From positions 124,001 to 188,000 of the forward strand of contig NZ_JAKRWM010000014.1 in assembly GCF_022352055.1 (NCBI RefSeq): a stretch of DNA of 64,000 nt. The letters are read 5' to 3'. Position 1 is the stretch's first letter. The number at the start of each line of letters is the position of its first letter. A model generated the notes under the pieces. The model was not told the origin of the DNA, ran no database searches, and saw only the letters and a program-made list of their open reading frames with translations. This stretch comes from Cohnella mopanensis. GTDB taxonomy: Bacteria > Bacillota > Bacilli > Paenibacillales > Paenibacillaceae. Below are positions 16,089 to 27,250 of this stretch, piece after piece. The position numbers were made by a program, and so were the translations under genes.

Positions 16089-19000
16089 TTATTGCTGTGT
16101 TACGTCATCGAGATACACGGTGGCAGTTCCGGACGAGTTGCCCGGCGCCAGCACTTGAATGCCGAGAGCCTTAATTTGGTTCTTGTTCGTCACGCTGGAG
16201 AGGTCGAACGTTATTGTATTAAAGTCAGTACCTGCGTAAGTGATTTCGCCGGAATCGAACCAGCTCCAACCGTCACCCGATTGCAGGAATAGCTTAAGCT
16301 TCACTCCGCTTCCTAGATTCGCGCCAGCTCCGGGAACGATCTTGACCTTTGCCGTAACCGCGGTTGCGGTGCTAAGATCCAGCGCGTTCGCATGGCGAAT
16401 TTGGAACTCTCCCACTCCGAGATCGAAATCGGCCTTCAGAGAATGAGTTCCTTTGGAAGCCTCGGCCGTAGTGGTCTCTAAGCCAGTCGCGTGGGCCGTG
16501 TTATAGGCTCCGTTGCTGTCGTTATTGACCGCCCAGCTGTCGGCGGAAGTTTCGAAATCAAAGCTCATGCCTACAGGTTGCGAGGCCGTAATATAGACGT
16601 CATCCACGTAGGCGGTTGCGGTTCCTGTACCCCCGGCAACGGCTTCGATCTTCACGCCGATCGATTGGATGGTATCCAGATTGGCGATCCCGGTGAGCGG
16701 GATGGACAAGATCGTAAAACCGCTGGAGTCGACGGGAGTTGGCGTTCCGCTATCGTGCCATTCCCATGCCGAACCGACCTTAATGTAAAGACGCGCGTTG
16801 GCTTGACCGGAAGACAGCTTCACTTTGACGCTGATCGCGGTTGCCGCAGACAAGTCTAGTGCGGCAACCTTAGTAAATTCGAATCCGGTGCCGCCCAAGG
16901 AGAATGTCGATGCCATGGAATGAGTACCCTCCGAGGCAGCGTCCGTCGTAATCACGGGTGCCGTCGCGCTCGCGTTATTCACCTCTATGTTCCAGCCGGA
17001 AGTATCCGTCTCAAAGCCATAGAGCGTGCCTGCCGAAGCTGGATTGCTGCCGGCACCGCTACCGCCGTTAGGCACGCCGCCTGTTCCATCGTTAATCGCT
17101 TTGATATCGTCGAAATACAAGGAGCTGGAGAGAGTTGCGCCGCCTACCGAGTTAACGTAGATGGACAGCTCCTGTACGTTCTTAAGGCTGACTTTGTTTA
17201 TTTTCTTACCCAAGTTCCCCGTATCCCAAGGGGCAACGTTAAAATCGTTAAAGTGTAGGTTTACCCAACCAGGCGTAGTGGTAGCCAGCGATGGATAAGC
17301 CTCGAAGGAGACGCTGTCGACCTTCAGTTGAATGACGAGCTTCTGGTTCGATCCGTCCGGCACGAGCCAGAATTTCAAGCGGTTGAAGGTTGACCAGTCG
17401 ACGCTACCAAGAGATTTGGTTACGCCTGCGTAGCCAGAGCCGGCTAACGTGTAGTCGAGCTTCATCGCATAGTTGCCGCCGCTCTTGTGGGCTCCATCCA
17501 GCGAGACCGTCGTCGCATCGCCGCCCGCATGAATCACTTTCGCGGCGAGTGCTGCGTCGCTGCCTTGGTACGATTCGAAGTCATCGACAAGTGCTGGGTC
17601 TTTCGGCGCTTCGGTATAGACGCTATACAAGTTTAGATTGTCGATATAGATCGCCCCGTCAAGATCCAAACCGCTGCCGACGAGAGATACGGCAAGTCCG
17701 GTTGCGGCGGCAGATTTCGCTGGATCGTTCAAGTCAATGACGGGAGAATATTGGGCATAGATAACCCCGTTTATTGTCACTGTTGGCAGATCCGTAAGTT
17801 TCCTCTCGCTCGTTGTCATCCCGTATTTCGTATTCCAATCGTCCGGCAGCATAGCGATTGCGCGTACGCTGGCATTAGCGCTTTTGCTTCCCGCCGATAA
17901 TGGAATCCAAGCGTCTAGCTTCACTCGTTTGACGTCGGCAATCGTCACGGTATCCGACAAACCGGATAACTCCAGCTTCAGCTCCTGCCAAGTGTCGGAA
18001 TAGACGGCATTGCTAACGCCTAGCTGGAGCACCTTGTTGCCTCCAAGATCGCCATGCGAAAATGCCAATCCGATCGTGTCGGGGTATGTTCCGTTATTCT
18101 GAAATCCCGCGATATCGGAATCGAACGTGAAAGATTTCATTAAAATCTCTTCCACTTTCACGAAAACGGTAACCGATTGTTGCAAAACGGTGTTATCCGG
18201 TTTGTACGCCTTAACCGTAAGGGTGGCGGACTTTCCGTTAAAGCGTGCAGAAGGCGACCAATTTGCGGTGTAGTAAAATTGATCCGCATCCAGCGTCATC
18301 GGAATTTCCTCGTTAGAGCCTGCGACCGAGTAAGTGACTTTTGTCGGCTGGACATTTACTGCCCGTACCCGAATAGTCGTCGTCGCATCGCTAACCGTGC
18401 CATTGTCCGTAGGAGAGACGATGTGCATCAGAGGTTTTTTCGCGGCGGTGGTTGCCGCATTTCCATATATGCCTTTTACTTCTTTAAGGAAAGCGGTGTA
18501 GGGATCATTGTAGTAATCGATGAAGTCGGGTAGCAGCTCATGGTCGCCTAACCCGTTCGGAGCGTTGCGATAAGGAACATACAGGTTGTTGCCAAGCCCG
18601 AAATTAGCCCAAGTTTGCATATAGGCGATGCGCTTCGCGTCCGGATCGGACTTGATTGCATTAAGCAATTTGGTGAACCAATGCGTATCGGCGTTGCCCG
18701 TCGTCAGCATGCCCGCGGGGCTATAGCCGAATTCGGAGAAGGTAGCGATCTTGCCTTTGCTGTCCGCCAGCTTGGATATCATCTTAAGATCGGCAACCAA
18801 GCCGTTCAAGAAGCCTTCCGTTCCCGGCGTCTGCTGATTATCGTACTGATCCATTCCTAGAACGTCCACGTAGTCATCGCCAGGGTAAGTGGTCATATAA
18901 GAGCTTTCAGCTCCTCCGAACGTGCCGTTAGGGGAGAACGTGTACAGGAAGTTATGCACGCCTTTCTTATCCCGCAAATATTCGACCGTGTATCGGAAAA

Positions 19001-20771
19001 TTTCTACGTACTGGCTAGTGCTAGTCGTCTTGGCGCCCCACCAGAACCAACCGCCGTTCTGCTCATGGAAAGGACGGAAGAGGATCGGGATGAGGTTGCC
19101 GTTATCGTCCTTCACATTGTTGGCGAACAGGGCGATGTTATCGAGAAACGCGTTGTACTCCGCATTCTTGTCGCCGCCCGGTAAAATATGCTCGACGACG
19201 GAGCCTGTCGTATCGTTAAAGCTGCCTCCCGTAACGAAGTTCGGCATATGGGAGCTGAGCGTGACGATTCCGCCGATCTTGTGAACGGCTCTTACCGACT
19301 CGGTCAGGTTGGCACGACTCTGCTCGAAGTTGCCTAATACGCCCGGTTTTTCTTTTCCTTCCAAGCTAAGCGTATCCCAGCCGAATACGGCAGGGAAATC
19401 GCCGACCGAGTTCTTGACCTCTGACTGAAGCCCATCGCCGGATGGCGTTAGGGTGATGCCTACATCGGTCGCGTGCTGGTGTCCGAAGAGGACTTGCTTT
19501 CCGCGGGTATTGTTCAAGTAGAGAAATAGAGAACGCGTATTTGCGGTAGCGTTCGGATCTACGAGATTGATAACGGGTGTCGTTCCAACATTACCGTAAC
19601 CGCCGCCGTAACCACCGCCACCGCCGGAAGAAGCGCTCCCGCTCAATGCGGTGACAACGCCGTTAACGACGGAATACTCGCCTTTAGCGACCGGTTTGCC
19701 GTTGATGATCGTATTGTCGTTAGCGATAATTAATTTCTTAACGGAAGCCCCCGTATGTAAGATGAGTTCCGAGGACGAGCTTAACGTCAGGCTGTCGACC
19801 GTCGTTCCTTGTTCTAGCTCGACGATCGAAGCATTCTCGGTAATGATACTGCCGATAACCGTTTGTCCGCTTATGAGCAGATGGACTTTGCCGTCCGGGC
19901 GATTGACGATGACGACGGGCAAAGAGGAATCTTTAACGGTGATCGAATGCTCTCCGCCGCCTGCCACGAAGGTTGTTCCTTTTACCGCGACATGATCCAG
20001 AGTAGCATCGCCATCCCCTATTCCCGTCGCGAGATATAGATTTCTGGCGATTTCCGTGTTCCGAAGCACGACATCCGAGGCGTTAATGACGGCGTTTCCG
20101 GCTACTTTACCGCCTGTATATTGTCCGCTCTTCGAATAAAATGCTCCAATAAACTTATCGACAAGGCTGATGACTTCTGCGCGTTTAATGTAACCGTTAG
20201 GACCAAACGTGCCGTTCTTATAACCGCTAATTACGCCTTCCAAAGCGTTAATGGCATCTTTGGCATAGCCGGCGATTTGATTAGCATCCTTGAAGCCGTC
20301 AGCGAATGAGGCATTCGAATCGGCCTTTAGCGAAAACGCCCTTGAGAGCAACGTAACCGCATCCTGACGGGTAATTCGTTCAAGAGGTTTGGCCTCGTTG
20401 TTCGGGAATCCCGTGTAGTATCCGGCTTCCTTGGCAATGCTCAGGGAGCTCTCATACCACGCCCCGGCTGGGACGTCCGTGAACGATACGCCGGATACAT
20501 TCTTGAATCCGAATAGGCGATTAATGACCGTGACGAATTCCGCCCGGGTCATCTCCCCGTTCGGCTTGAACGAACCGTCCTTCGTGCCCTTCAACACGCC
20601 ATAAGAACTCCACTTCTCAATTGCGGCTTGTGCCCAATGCCCTTGAATGTCGGAGGCATCCTTCCCTTGCGTAGAGGAATCGGAACTGGCTAATGCCGCC
20701 GAAGTAAACGTAGAAACGATCATCGTTAAGATTAGGGCGAAGACAAGTCCGATTCGTAGCTTCTTATTCAT
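16089..20771 (-). CDS. S-layer-anchored multidomain GH26 beta-mannanase
   Basis: A 1560-residue exported enzyme. Order: signal peptide (1-29); three SLH domains (about 40-205) binding secondary wall polymer; a strand-rich stalk (about 212-375) resembling a short beta-helix; a glycine-rich linker (about 378-392); a GH26 catalytic domain (about 400-755). LFGHQHATDVG opens the domain, the acid/base is Glu570 in RPFHEQNGG and the nucleophile Glu680 in TFSEFGYS, 110 residues apart as usual for GH26. Then come an Ig-like stretch (about 775-865), a CBM27-like jelly roll (about 870-1020), a CBM11-like module (about 1035-1200) and two homologous jelly-roll modules ending at the C-terminus. The likely role is hydrolysis of mannan or related beta-mannosides at the cell surface. 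The start follows AAAGGAGAG. No transporter adjoins it; a catabolite-repression-like site lies upstream. Confidence 0.93.
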   Translation of the reverse strand: MNKKLRIGLVFALILTMIVSTFTSAALASSDSSTQGKDASDIQGHWAQAAIEKWSSYGVLKGTKDGSFKPNGEMTRAEFVTVINRLFGFKNVSGVSFTDVPAGAWYESSLSIAKEAGYYTGFPNNEAKPLERITRQDAVTLLSRAFSLKADSNASFADGFKDANQIAGYAKDAINALEGVISGYKNGTFGPNGYIKRAEVISLVDKFIGAFYSKSGQYTGGKVAGNAVINASDVVLRNTEIARNLYLATGIGDGDATLDHVAVKGTTFVAGGGEHSITVKDSSLPVVIVNRPDGKVHLLISGQTVIGSIITENASIVELEQGTTVDSLTLSSSSELILHTGASVKKLIIANDNTIINGKPVAKGEYSVVNGVVTALSGSASSGGGGGYGGGYGNVGTTPVINLVDPNATANTRSLFLYLNNTRGKQVLFGHQHATDVGITLTPSGDGLQSEVKNSVGDFPAVFGWDTLSLEGKEKPGVLGNFEQSRANLTESVRAVHKIGGIVTLSSHMPNFVTGGSFNDTTGSVVEHILPGGDKNAEYNAFLDNIALFANNVKDDNGNLIPILFRPFHEQNGGWFWWGAKTTSTSQYVEIFRYTVEYLRDKKGVHNFLYTFSPNGTFGGAESSYMTTYPGDDYVDVLGMDQYDNQQTPGTEGFLNGLVADLKMISKLADSKGKIATFSEFGYSPAGMLTTGNADTHWFTKLLNAIKSDPDAKRIAYMQTWANFGLGNNLYVPYRNAPNGLGDHELLPDFIDYYNDPYTAFLKEVKGIYGNAATTAAKKPLMHIVSPTDNGTVSDATTTIRVRAVNVQPTKVTYSVAGSNEEIPMTLDADQFYYTANWSPSARFNGKSATLTVKAYKPDNTVLQQSVTVFVKVEEILMKSFTFDSDIAGFQNNGTYPDTIGLAFSHGDLGGNKVLQLGVSNAVYSDTWQELKLELSGLSDTVTIADVKRVKLDAWIPLSAGSKSANASVRAIAMLPDDWNTKYGMTTSERKLTDLPTVTINGVIYAQYSPVIDLNDPAKSAAATGLAVSLVGSGLDLDGAIYIDNLNLYSVYTEAPKDPALVDDFESYQGSDAALAAKVIHAGGDATTVSLDGAHKSGGNYAMKLDYTLAGSGYAGVTKSLGSVDWSTFNRLKFWLVPDGSNQKLVIQLKVDSVSFEAYPSLATTTPGWVNLHFNDFNVAPWDTGNLGKKINKVSLKNVQELSIYVNSVGGATLSSSLYFDDIKAINDGTGGVPNGGSGAGSNPASAGTLYGFETDTSGWNIEVNNASATAPVITTDAASEGTHSMASTFSLGGTGFEFTKVAALDLSAATAISVKVKLSSGQANARLYIKVGSAWEWHDSGTPTPVDSSGFTILSIPLTGIANLDTIQSIGVKIEAVAGGTGTATAYVDDVYITASQPVGMSFDFETSADSWAVNNDSNGAYNTAHATGLETTTAEASKGTHSLKADFDLGVGEFQIRHANALDLSTATAVTAKVKIVPGAGANLGSGVKLKLFLQSGDGWSWFDSGEITYAGTDFNTITFDLSSVTNKNQIKALGIQVLAPGNSSGTATVYLDDVTQQ

Positions 20772-20831
20772 TTCAACTCTCCTTTTTCAATATTTAATTT
20801 TTCTAATACAACCTAACAATTGATAACAAAG

Positions 20832-20838
20832 TTCGACA
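20832..20838 (-). promoter_or_regulatory. Spo0A-box core upstream of mannanase
   Basis: TTCGACA on the plus strand is TGTCGAA on the coding strand of the mannanase, the seven-base core of the Spo0A box. It lies about 60 bases upstream of the start codon. It is only a 7-of-9 match, so chance is possible. Confidence 0.35.
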
Positions 20839-20925
20839 TTGTTATAGAGATGGAACGAATGGCAAACCCCCTTCATGGAATATTCAAAATTAGAAATGCG
20901 AAGAGTCACCTACGTAAATCAGCAA

Positions 20926-20949
20926 TGTAAGCGCTTTTACAAGATTATA
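20926..20949 (-). promoter_or_regulatory. cre-like operator and -10 of the mannanase gene
   Basis: TGTAAGCGCTTTTACA (20926-20941) matches the CcpA cre consensus TGWAANCGNTNWCA at 13 of 14 positions. On the minus strand it lies immediately downstream of a TATAAT (20944-20949), the expected place for a repressor. A LacI-family operator is the alternative. No convincing -35 was found. The surrounding gap 20772-21119 shows no gene. Confidence 0.55.
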
Positions 20950-21119
20950 AACGCAATGATTACAGAATTATAGACGACTGGATTTGCTTTTATTGTACTT
21001 GGTTGTTGTCATTTTGTTAGGTTTCTCTGGTTCATGTGGGGGATTTTTGTTAGGTGCCTTAAAGAGGGGGAGGCGGACTGGCACACACCGATTAGCTGTC
21101 GCTGAGTGCAAGTTAGACC

Positions 21120-21335
21120 CTAAATTTGCGCTCGATATTCCGAAGGGGTAATTCCGACTCTTTTCTTGAAAATCCGACGGCGTAACAATTGGGCTAATTC
21201 GCCGATCGTTAAGAAGGCGGTCATAAAGATAAACTGCGATTTGCTGTAGAGGAAAGCCGTGAGCTCTCGTATAGGGGTGCTCGCGGCTTTTTGCGATTCG
21301 TTGGCTGTTGACAGTATTCTTCTCTTTAGATACAT
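21120..21335 (-). pseudogene. Remnant of an AraC-family regulator (C-terminal tail)
   Basis: The last 20 or so codons (FKKRVGITPSEYRAQI) are the classical C-terminus of AraC-family HTH domains, but the preceding codons do not continue into an AraC domain in any frame, and the reading frame is only 71 codons long with no ribosome-binding site. I read it as a decayed fragment. It sits between the mannanase promoter region and the marR gene. Confidence 0.45.
21253..21292 (+). terminator. Hairpin followed by T-run
   Basis: AAAGCCGTGAGC (21253-21264) pairs with GCTCGCGGCTTTT (one mismatch), with the T-run on the plus strand. No intact plus-strand gene ends here, so it may be a relic of a deleted gene or may shield marR from upstream transcription. 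Confidence 0.5.
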
Positions 21336-21355
21336 TGTAGTTAAATATTTAACTA
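21308..21355 (+). promoter_or_regulatory. marR promoter and palindromic operator
   Basis: TTGACA (21308-21313), 17-base spacer, TACATT (21331-21336), then the perfect 18-base palindrome TAGTTAAATATTTAACTA (21338-21355) over the expected start point. A near-identical copy precedes the NmrA-type gene, so this is almost certainly the MarR operator. Confidence 0.8.
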
Positions 21356-21374
21356 ATTAAGGGCGATGGCTTAA

Positions 21375-21833
21375 ATGAATGACATTCAACGGTACGTGAC
21401 GGAGCCCCCGCTCGAGGCAAGAGCCTTCTTCTCGCTGGTGGACGCTACGGCTCGTTTGATCGGATTCTCCGAGAAGTATTGGTCTTCCAAAGGCTTGAAC
21501 GGAGCGCGAATACGTTTGCTTGTGGAAATCGCCAAAGCCGGCGGTACGATCCTGCCTTCGGATTTGGCTGCTCGAATCGGCGTGACGAGAGCGAATATAA
21601 GCGTCTTGCTCGTTCCATTAGAGGAAATGGGTTATCTGACAAGTTCAGGCCATCCGGAAGACGGACGGAAGAGAATCATCGTTCTTGCTCCGGAAGGAGA
21701 ACGCTTGTTGTGGGACGTGCTGCCGGGGAATAGGTCGGTCATCGCGTCTCGGATGGAAGGGCTTAACGATGAGGAAAAAGTCCAATTGTTAACCCTGCTT
21801 GGCAAGCTGCAAAAGGGGACTGCGACTCCGTAG
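21375..21833 (+). CDS. MarR family transcriptional regulator
   Basis: A 152-residue winged-helix repressor. The recognition region LPSDLAARIGVTRANISVLL (about residues 60-79) and the wing GHPEDGRKRIIVLAPEGERLL (about 93-113) follow the MarR pattern, with LEEMGYL between them. It is bracketed by two copies of the palindrome TAGTTAAAnATTTAACTA, one at its own promoter and one before the next gene. It therefore probably represses itself and the adjacent NmrA-family oxidoreductase, as in quinone- or aldehyde-responsive MarR/DUF24-type circuits. The inducer is unknown. Confidence 0.9.
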   Translation: MNDIQRYVTEPPLEARAFFSLVDATARLIGFSEKYWSSKGLNGARIRLLVEIAKAGGTILPSDLAARIGVTRANISVLLVPLEEMGYLTSSGHPEDGRKRIIVLAPEGERLLWDVLPGNRSVIASRMEGLNDEEKVQLLTLLGKLQKGTATP

Positions 21834-21853
21834 TTCCTTTCTTTTACGAAATA

Positions 21854-21871
21854 TAGTTAAACATTTAACTA
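21854..21871 (+). promoter_or_regulatory. MarR operator, second copy
   Basis: TAGTTAAACATTTAACTA differs from the palindrome before marR by one base and lies 29 bases before the oxidoreductase start codon. Confidence 0.75.
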
Positions 21872-21899
21872 ATAAGTCGCGAGAGGGGATATTTTAACC

Positions 21900-22730
21900 A
21901 TGAAAATCGTCATAACGGGCGCTACTGGCAATTTTGGAAAGTTAGTTGCAAAGGAATTACTCAAACGTATTCGAGCCGAAGATCTTATTCTTAGCGTAAG
22001 GAGACCGGACGCGGTTGAAGCCGAAACCTACAAGCGGCTAGGAGCAGAGGTTAGATACGGAGATTACGATGATCCGGAATCCCTTAGGGAAGCTTTCCGC
22101 GGAGCCTCTCGGCTGCTGCTCGTGTCTTCCTCGCATTCCGATGATTCCGTTCGCCTGAAACAGCACGCGGCCGCGATCGAAGCAGCCGCAGAAACGGGAA
22201 TCGAACATCTTTTCTATACAAGCTTCGCCTATGTGGAGAAAGGGAGCATGCCGCTGCATGCAATGCATCTTCAGACGGAACAAGCGATTCGTGCTTCTAC
22301 TCTGACTTATACAATTCTTCGCAATGCGACCTATATGGATGTTCTTAGGTTTCTTGGTTTAAGAGAAGCGGTATCGAGCGGCATTCTGCTCAGCCCTCCT
22401 GGGGATTGGACGTTTAATGCCGCATCCAGGGAGGATCTGGCGACTGCCACGGCAACCGTTCTGACGGAGGATGGGCATGAGAACCGAATGTATGAGCTTA
22501 CGGCTTCGCGCCCATGGAATCTAGACGATCTAGCGCGCGCTCTGTCGGAAGCGTCGGGACGGCGAGTCGTTCACCGCACCGACCCCATCATGAATAATCC
22601 CTTGTATCGGATGTTGCCTCTATCGGATACGAGAACCGTTTCCCCCGATTTGGCGAGGTTAGTCGGCTATCCTTTGCGGTCTCTGAAGGACGAAGTCCGC
22701 AAGCTGCTAGAGTCTAAGGTGATCCGCTAG
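21900..22730 (+). CDS. NmrA-family NAD(P)-binding oxidoreductase (QorB-like)
   Basis: A 276-residue atypical short-chain dehydrogenase. It opens with a Rossmann strand and GATGNFG dinucleotide-binding loop; RRPDAVE follows strand two, and LLLVSSSHSDDSVRL and TYTILRNATYMDVL match the QorB/YtfG quinone-oxidoreductase-like branch of the NmrA family. Activity on quinones or use as a redox sensor is family inference. It forms a regulatory unit with the marR gene upstream, with a matching operator 29 bases before its start. Confidence 0.87.
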   Translation: MKIVITGATGNFGKLVAKELLKRIRAEDLILSVRRPDAVEAETYKRLGAEVRYGDYDDPESLREAFRGASRLLLVSSSHSDDSVRLKQHAAAIEAAAETGIEHLFYTSFAYVEKGSMPLHAMHLQTEQAIRASTLTYTILRNATYMDVLRFLGLREAVSSGILLSPPGDWTFNAASREDLATATATVLTEDGHENRMYELTASRPWNLDDLARALSEASGRRVVHRTDPIMNNPLYRMLPLSDTRTVSPDLARLVGYPLRSLKDEVRKLLESKVIR

Positions 22731-22845
22731 AGGTTAATCAGGACTCCTTCGGCGAAGTTCAGAATGGGTTCAGAATCGCGATTATACTGGAGGAAAACAA
22801 ACCGTTGCGCATGATAGGCGGATGTTCCTGCGCTTAGTACCGTGG

Positions 22846-22877
22846 AAGCCTGTTGGGGCGACAGTCTCAACAGGCTT
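22846..22877 (+). terminator. Hairpin between oxidoreductase and sensor-kinase genes
   Basis: Ten-base perfect stem AAGCCTGTTG / CAACAGGCTT with a 12-base loop, but only a weak T-tract. It probably ends the oxidoreductase transcript. Confidence 0.55.
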
Positions 22878-22903
22878 AACTCTCGTTTAAGCCGGAACAA
22901 TTC

Positions 22904-22912
22904 TGATATAAT
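22904..22912 (+). promoter_or_regulatory. Extended -10 promoter of the hybrid kinase
   Basis: TGATATAAT is a perfect extended -10 (TGnTATAAT), 26 bases before the kinase start codon. No good -35 is seen, as usual for this promoter class. Confidence 0.6.
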
Positions 22913-22938
22913 TCGAATGACGAAGGAAGGACAGACAG

Positions 22939-25900
22939 ATGTCGAGGAGCCGGATGATGGATAAGCGAAAGCGGATCGTAAGCATGATCATGATAGCCGT
23001 TCTGATAGTGACCGTACTTATGTTTGTTCTAGCGGAACTTGCGTCAAGAGACGGCGTCCGTGCCAGTAACGGCGTTATCGATTTAAGCGAATGGGATTTT
23101 CGCGGCGAAGGCACCGTTCGTTTGGACGGGGAATGGGAGTTCTACCGTAACCGGCTGCTGACGCCGGAGGATTTCTCTTCGGGAACCCTAGCTTCAAGCG
23201 GTACGGCAGAGAAGGGGGGCATCGTCAAAGTTCCGGGCGTGTGGAACCGCTACTTGCACGATGACGGCTCCAAAAACGGAATCGGTTACGGGACTTACCG
23301 ATTGCTGATCAAGCTGCCCGCATCGACAAAAGGCTTATACGGAATCAAAACCTCGAATATTCGAATGGCTAACCGGATTTATTTGAACGGACAAGAGGTT
23401 GGCTCAAGCGGATCGCCAGCTATAAGCCGATCGGAGGGCGTGCCAAATAACATTCCTTATGCAGGGTACGCCACCATCGAGGGGGATACCGCGGAATTGA
23501 TCGTACAGGTCGCGAATTACAGCTACTCTACAGGGGGGATCATCTATTCGATCTCCTTCGGCGATCAATCATCCGTGACGAACAGCAAACTATTCAGCGT
23601 ATTCAAGGATGCCGCATCGCTGGCCGGGTTATTGGTTCCGGCCGTGTTCGGCTTGTTGCTCTACGGTTTGAGGAAGCAGGAGAAGGGCTTGTTATTTTTA
23701 GCGCTGTTCTGCCTCGTTTGTCTAGTTTATATGCTGACCCAAGGAGAGAAGTTGATCGCCCTGTTGCTACCGGGCATTCCTTATTGGGTCGTGTTGAAGA
23801 TTCAGCCGATCTCTTCGTCGTTGGTCTACTATTTCTTACTGAGATCCGTGGCGGAGACCAGTCCGGGAGAAGCGCATAGATACGCGATACCGGCAGCGGG
23901 ATGGCTTACGTTAACTTGGATAGGCGTTATCGTGTGCACGTCCTCCTTGTTTATCTCCCAGTGGGAAATTTTGATTTTGTTTAACGGCATGACGGTGGTC
24001 GGCTATTCGATGTATTTAATGTTGAAGGGGCGCCAACGGAATTCGACGATAGACATCTATTGGTTGATTAGCGCGCAGAGCGTCCTGATCATGATCGTCC
24101 TCTATGTGCTTTATTTGTCGGGAGTATGGGCGGGGTTGCACCTCATCGCTTACGAGATGGTCATCTTTTTCTTCGCCCAGGCAGCGCTATTCGCGAAACG
24201 CTTCACTCATTCCGCTAGGGAAGTAGAGAAGCTGTCCGAGAAGCTGCTAACCCTTGACGGGTTAAAGAACGAATTCATGGCCAATACGTCGCACGAGCTG
24301 AGGACGCCTTTGCACGGCATGATCAACATCGCCCAGTCCATGCTGGAAGGGGCAACGGGATCGCTGAATAACGAGAAGCAAGCGCAGCACCTGTCCATGA
24401 TCGTGACGACGGGTAAGCAGCTTTCCGTGATCATTAACGAAATTCTCGAATTCGCAGAGCTGCGCAGCGGAGGGTTAAAGCTGGTCAAACGGGCGGTTCA
24501 TCTCCAGCCGATCGTCCATGCCGTAGTCGAGGTAATTGAGCATACTCTGGCAGACAAACAGGTACGCATAGTCCAACGTCTGTCCGGTAATCTACCGCTG
24601 CTGGATGCCGATGAGGATCGGCTGCGGCAAATTCTGTATAATCTGCTCGGCAATGCGATCAAGGCGACGAGCGCCGGAGAGATAACCGTAGCTGCTTATG
24701 CGGAAGACGGTTATATAACGGTCGAAGTCACGGATACGGGCATTGGGATGCCCGCTGAACAGCTAACGGCGATTCTTCATCCCCGGCAAGGAAGAGCTTC
24801 TAGCCGCAAGTTCCAAGGCTCCGGGCTGGGGCTGAAAATTACGAAGCAGTTGGTCGAGCTGGGAGGAGGAACGATCTGGGCGGAGTCGGCCGAGGGCCAA
24901 GGCACGACCTTCTTTTTCACCGTTCCCCGTCTGGAAGAAGATATACAGTTATTTGTTCAGGAGGGAATGGAGGAGGTTGCCGCTACGACCGTGCCGGATT
25001 GGGACATGCAAGGGGAGATCATCCCTTCTGCAGCTCGCGGCGAAACGGAGTTCAGAGTTTTAATCGTGGACGATGATCCGGTTAATCTTCAGGTGCTTAT
25101 CCATTTGCTGTCCATGGAACGGTGCGAGGTAATCGCGGTCGGCAGCGCGGGAGAAGCGCTTCAGGAAATCATGGCTCCGGGCATGAAATACGATCTCGTG
25201 ATTACGGATTGGATGATGCCGAGGATGTCTGGAATCGAGCTTTGCCGAGCCATTCGGGGAAGATTCATGCTATCCGAGCTTCCCGTACTGCTTCTGACGG
25301 CCAAGAGCAAACCCGAAGATATCCGGATCGGATTCGAGGCGGGCGTCAACGACTACATCAGCAAGCCTGTCGATGCGGGCGAGCTCAGGGCGCGCGTTCG
25401 GACGTTGCTCGAGCTCAGGGGATCGGTCAAGCTTGCCGTGCAATCGGAGATGGCGTTCTTACAAGCGCAGATCAAACCTCATTTTCTATATAACGCGTTA
25501 AATACCATTATCGCGGTCTGTCCCGTCGACCCTTACAAAGCGATGGAATTGTTAGTCGAGCTAAGCCAGTTTCTTAGAAGCAGCTTCGACTTCCATAACC
25601 GGGACAAGCTGACGACGATCGGCAAAGAGCTGGAACTGGTGAAGTCCTATCTTGCGGTAGAGCAGGCGAGATTCGAAGAACGGTTGAACGTTCGGTTCGA
25701 AGTGGAGTGCGATATGCAGGTGCGGATACCTCCGTTGACTATCCAGCCGATCATCGAGAATGCCGTTAATCACGGGGTCATGAAGAAGGAAGCCGGCGGT
25801 ACGGTCAAGCTTGGCATCAAGGAAGAAAAAGGAAATATTGTGGTCAGGGTAGAGGACGACGGAGTCGGGTTTACGGAGAAGCGGCTAGCCGAGGTGCAAT

Positions 25901-26080
25901 CGGACAAGGGGACGGGTAGAGTCGGACTCAGCAATATTCATCGCAGGCTTGTGAATTTATACGGCAGCGGATTGGATATAAGCAACGGGCAAGAGCGAGG
26001 GGCCATCGTTAGCTTCCGGTTTCCGAAAAATTTAGCCATGCTATCTGCCAATAATGAGAGGGAAGGGGAAGCGACAGCGG

Positions 26081-26100
<20 letters not shown>
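22939..26100 (+). CDS. Hybrid sensor kinase: 7TM sensor, HisKA kinase, REC, LytS-type kinase
   Basis: A 1053-residue membrane sensor. After one N-terminal helix comes an extracellular jelly-roll (about 40-210; LSEWDF, LDGEWEFYRNRL, VPGVWNRYL), then seven membrane helices (about 220-425), the 7TMR-DISM architecture. A first kinase core follows with phospho-acceptor His452 in SHELRTPLHG and an HATPase domain (about 555-670). A REC domain has Asp757 in VITDWMMP and the lysine in YISKPVD. A second, LytS/YesM-type core has His848 in QIKPHFLYN and a second HATPase (IENAVNHG near 940, DDGVGF). Two complete kinase cores in one chain are unusual. The start follows GAAGGAAGG. Its end overlaps the next gene by 20 bases, so the REC-BTAD protein is its likely output. 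Confidence 0.92.
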
Positions 26101-27240
<1,140 letters not shown>

Positions 27241-27250
<10 letters not shown>

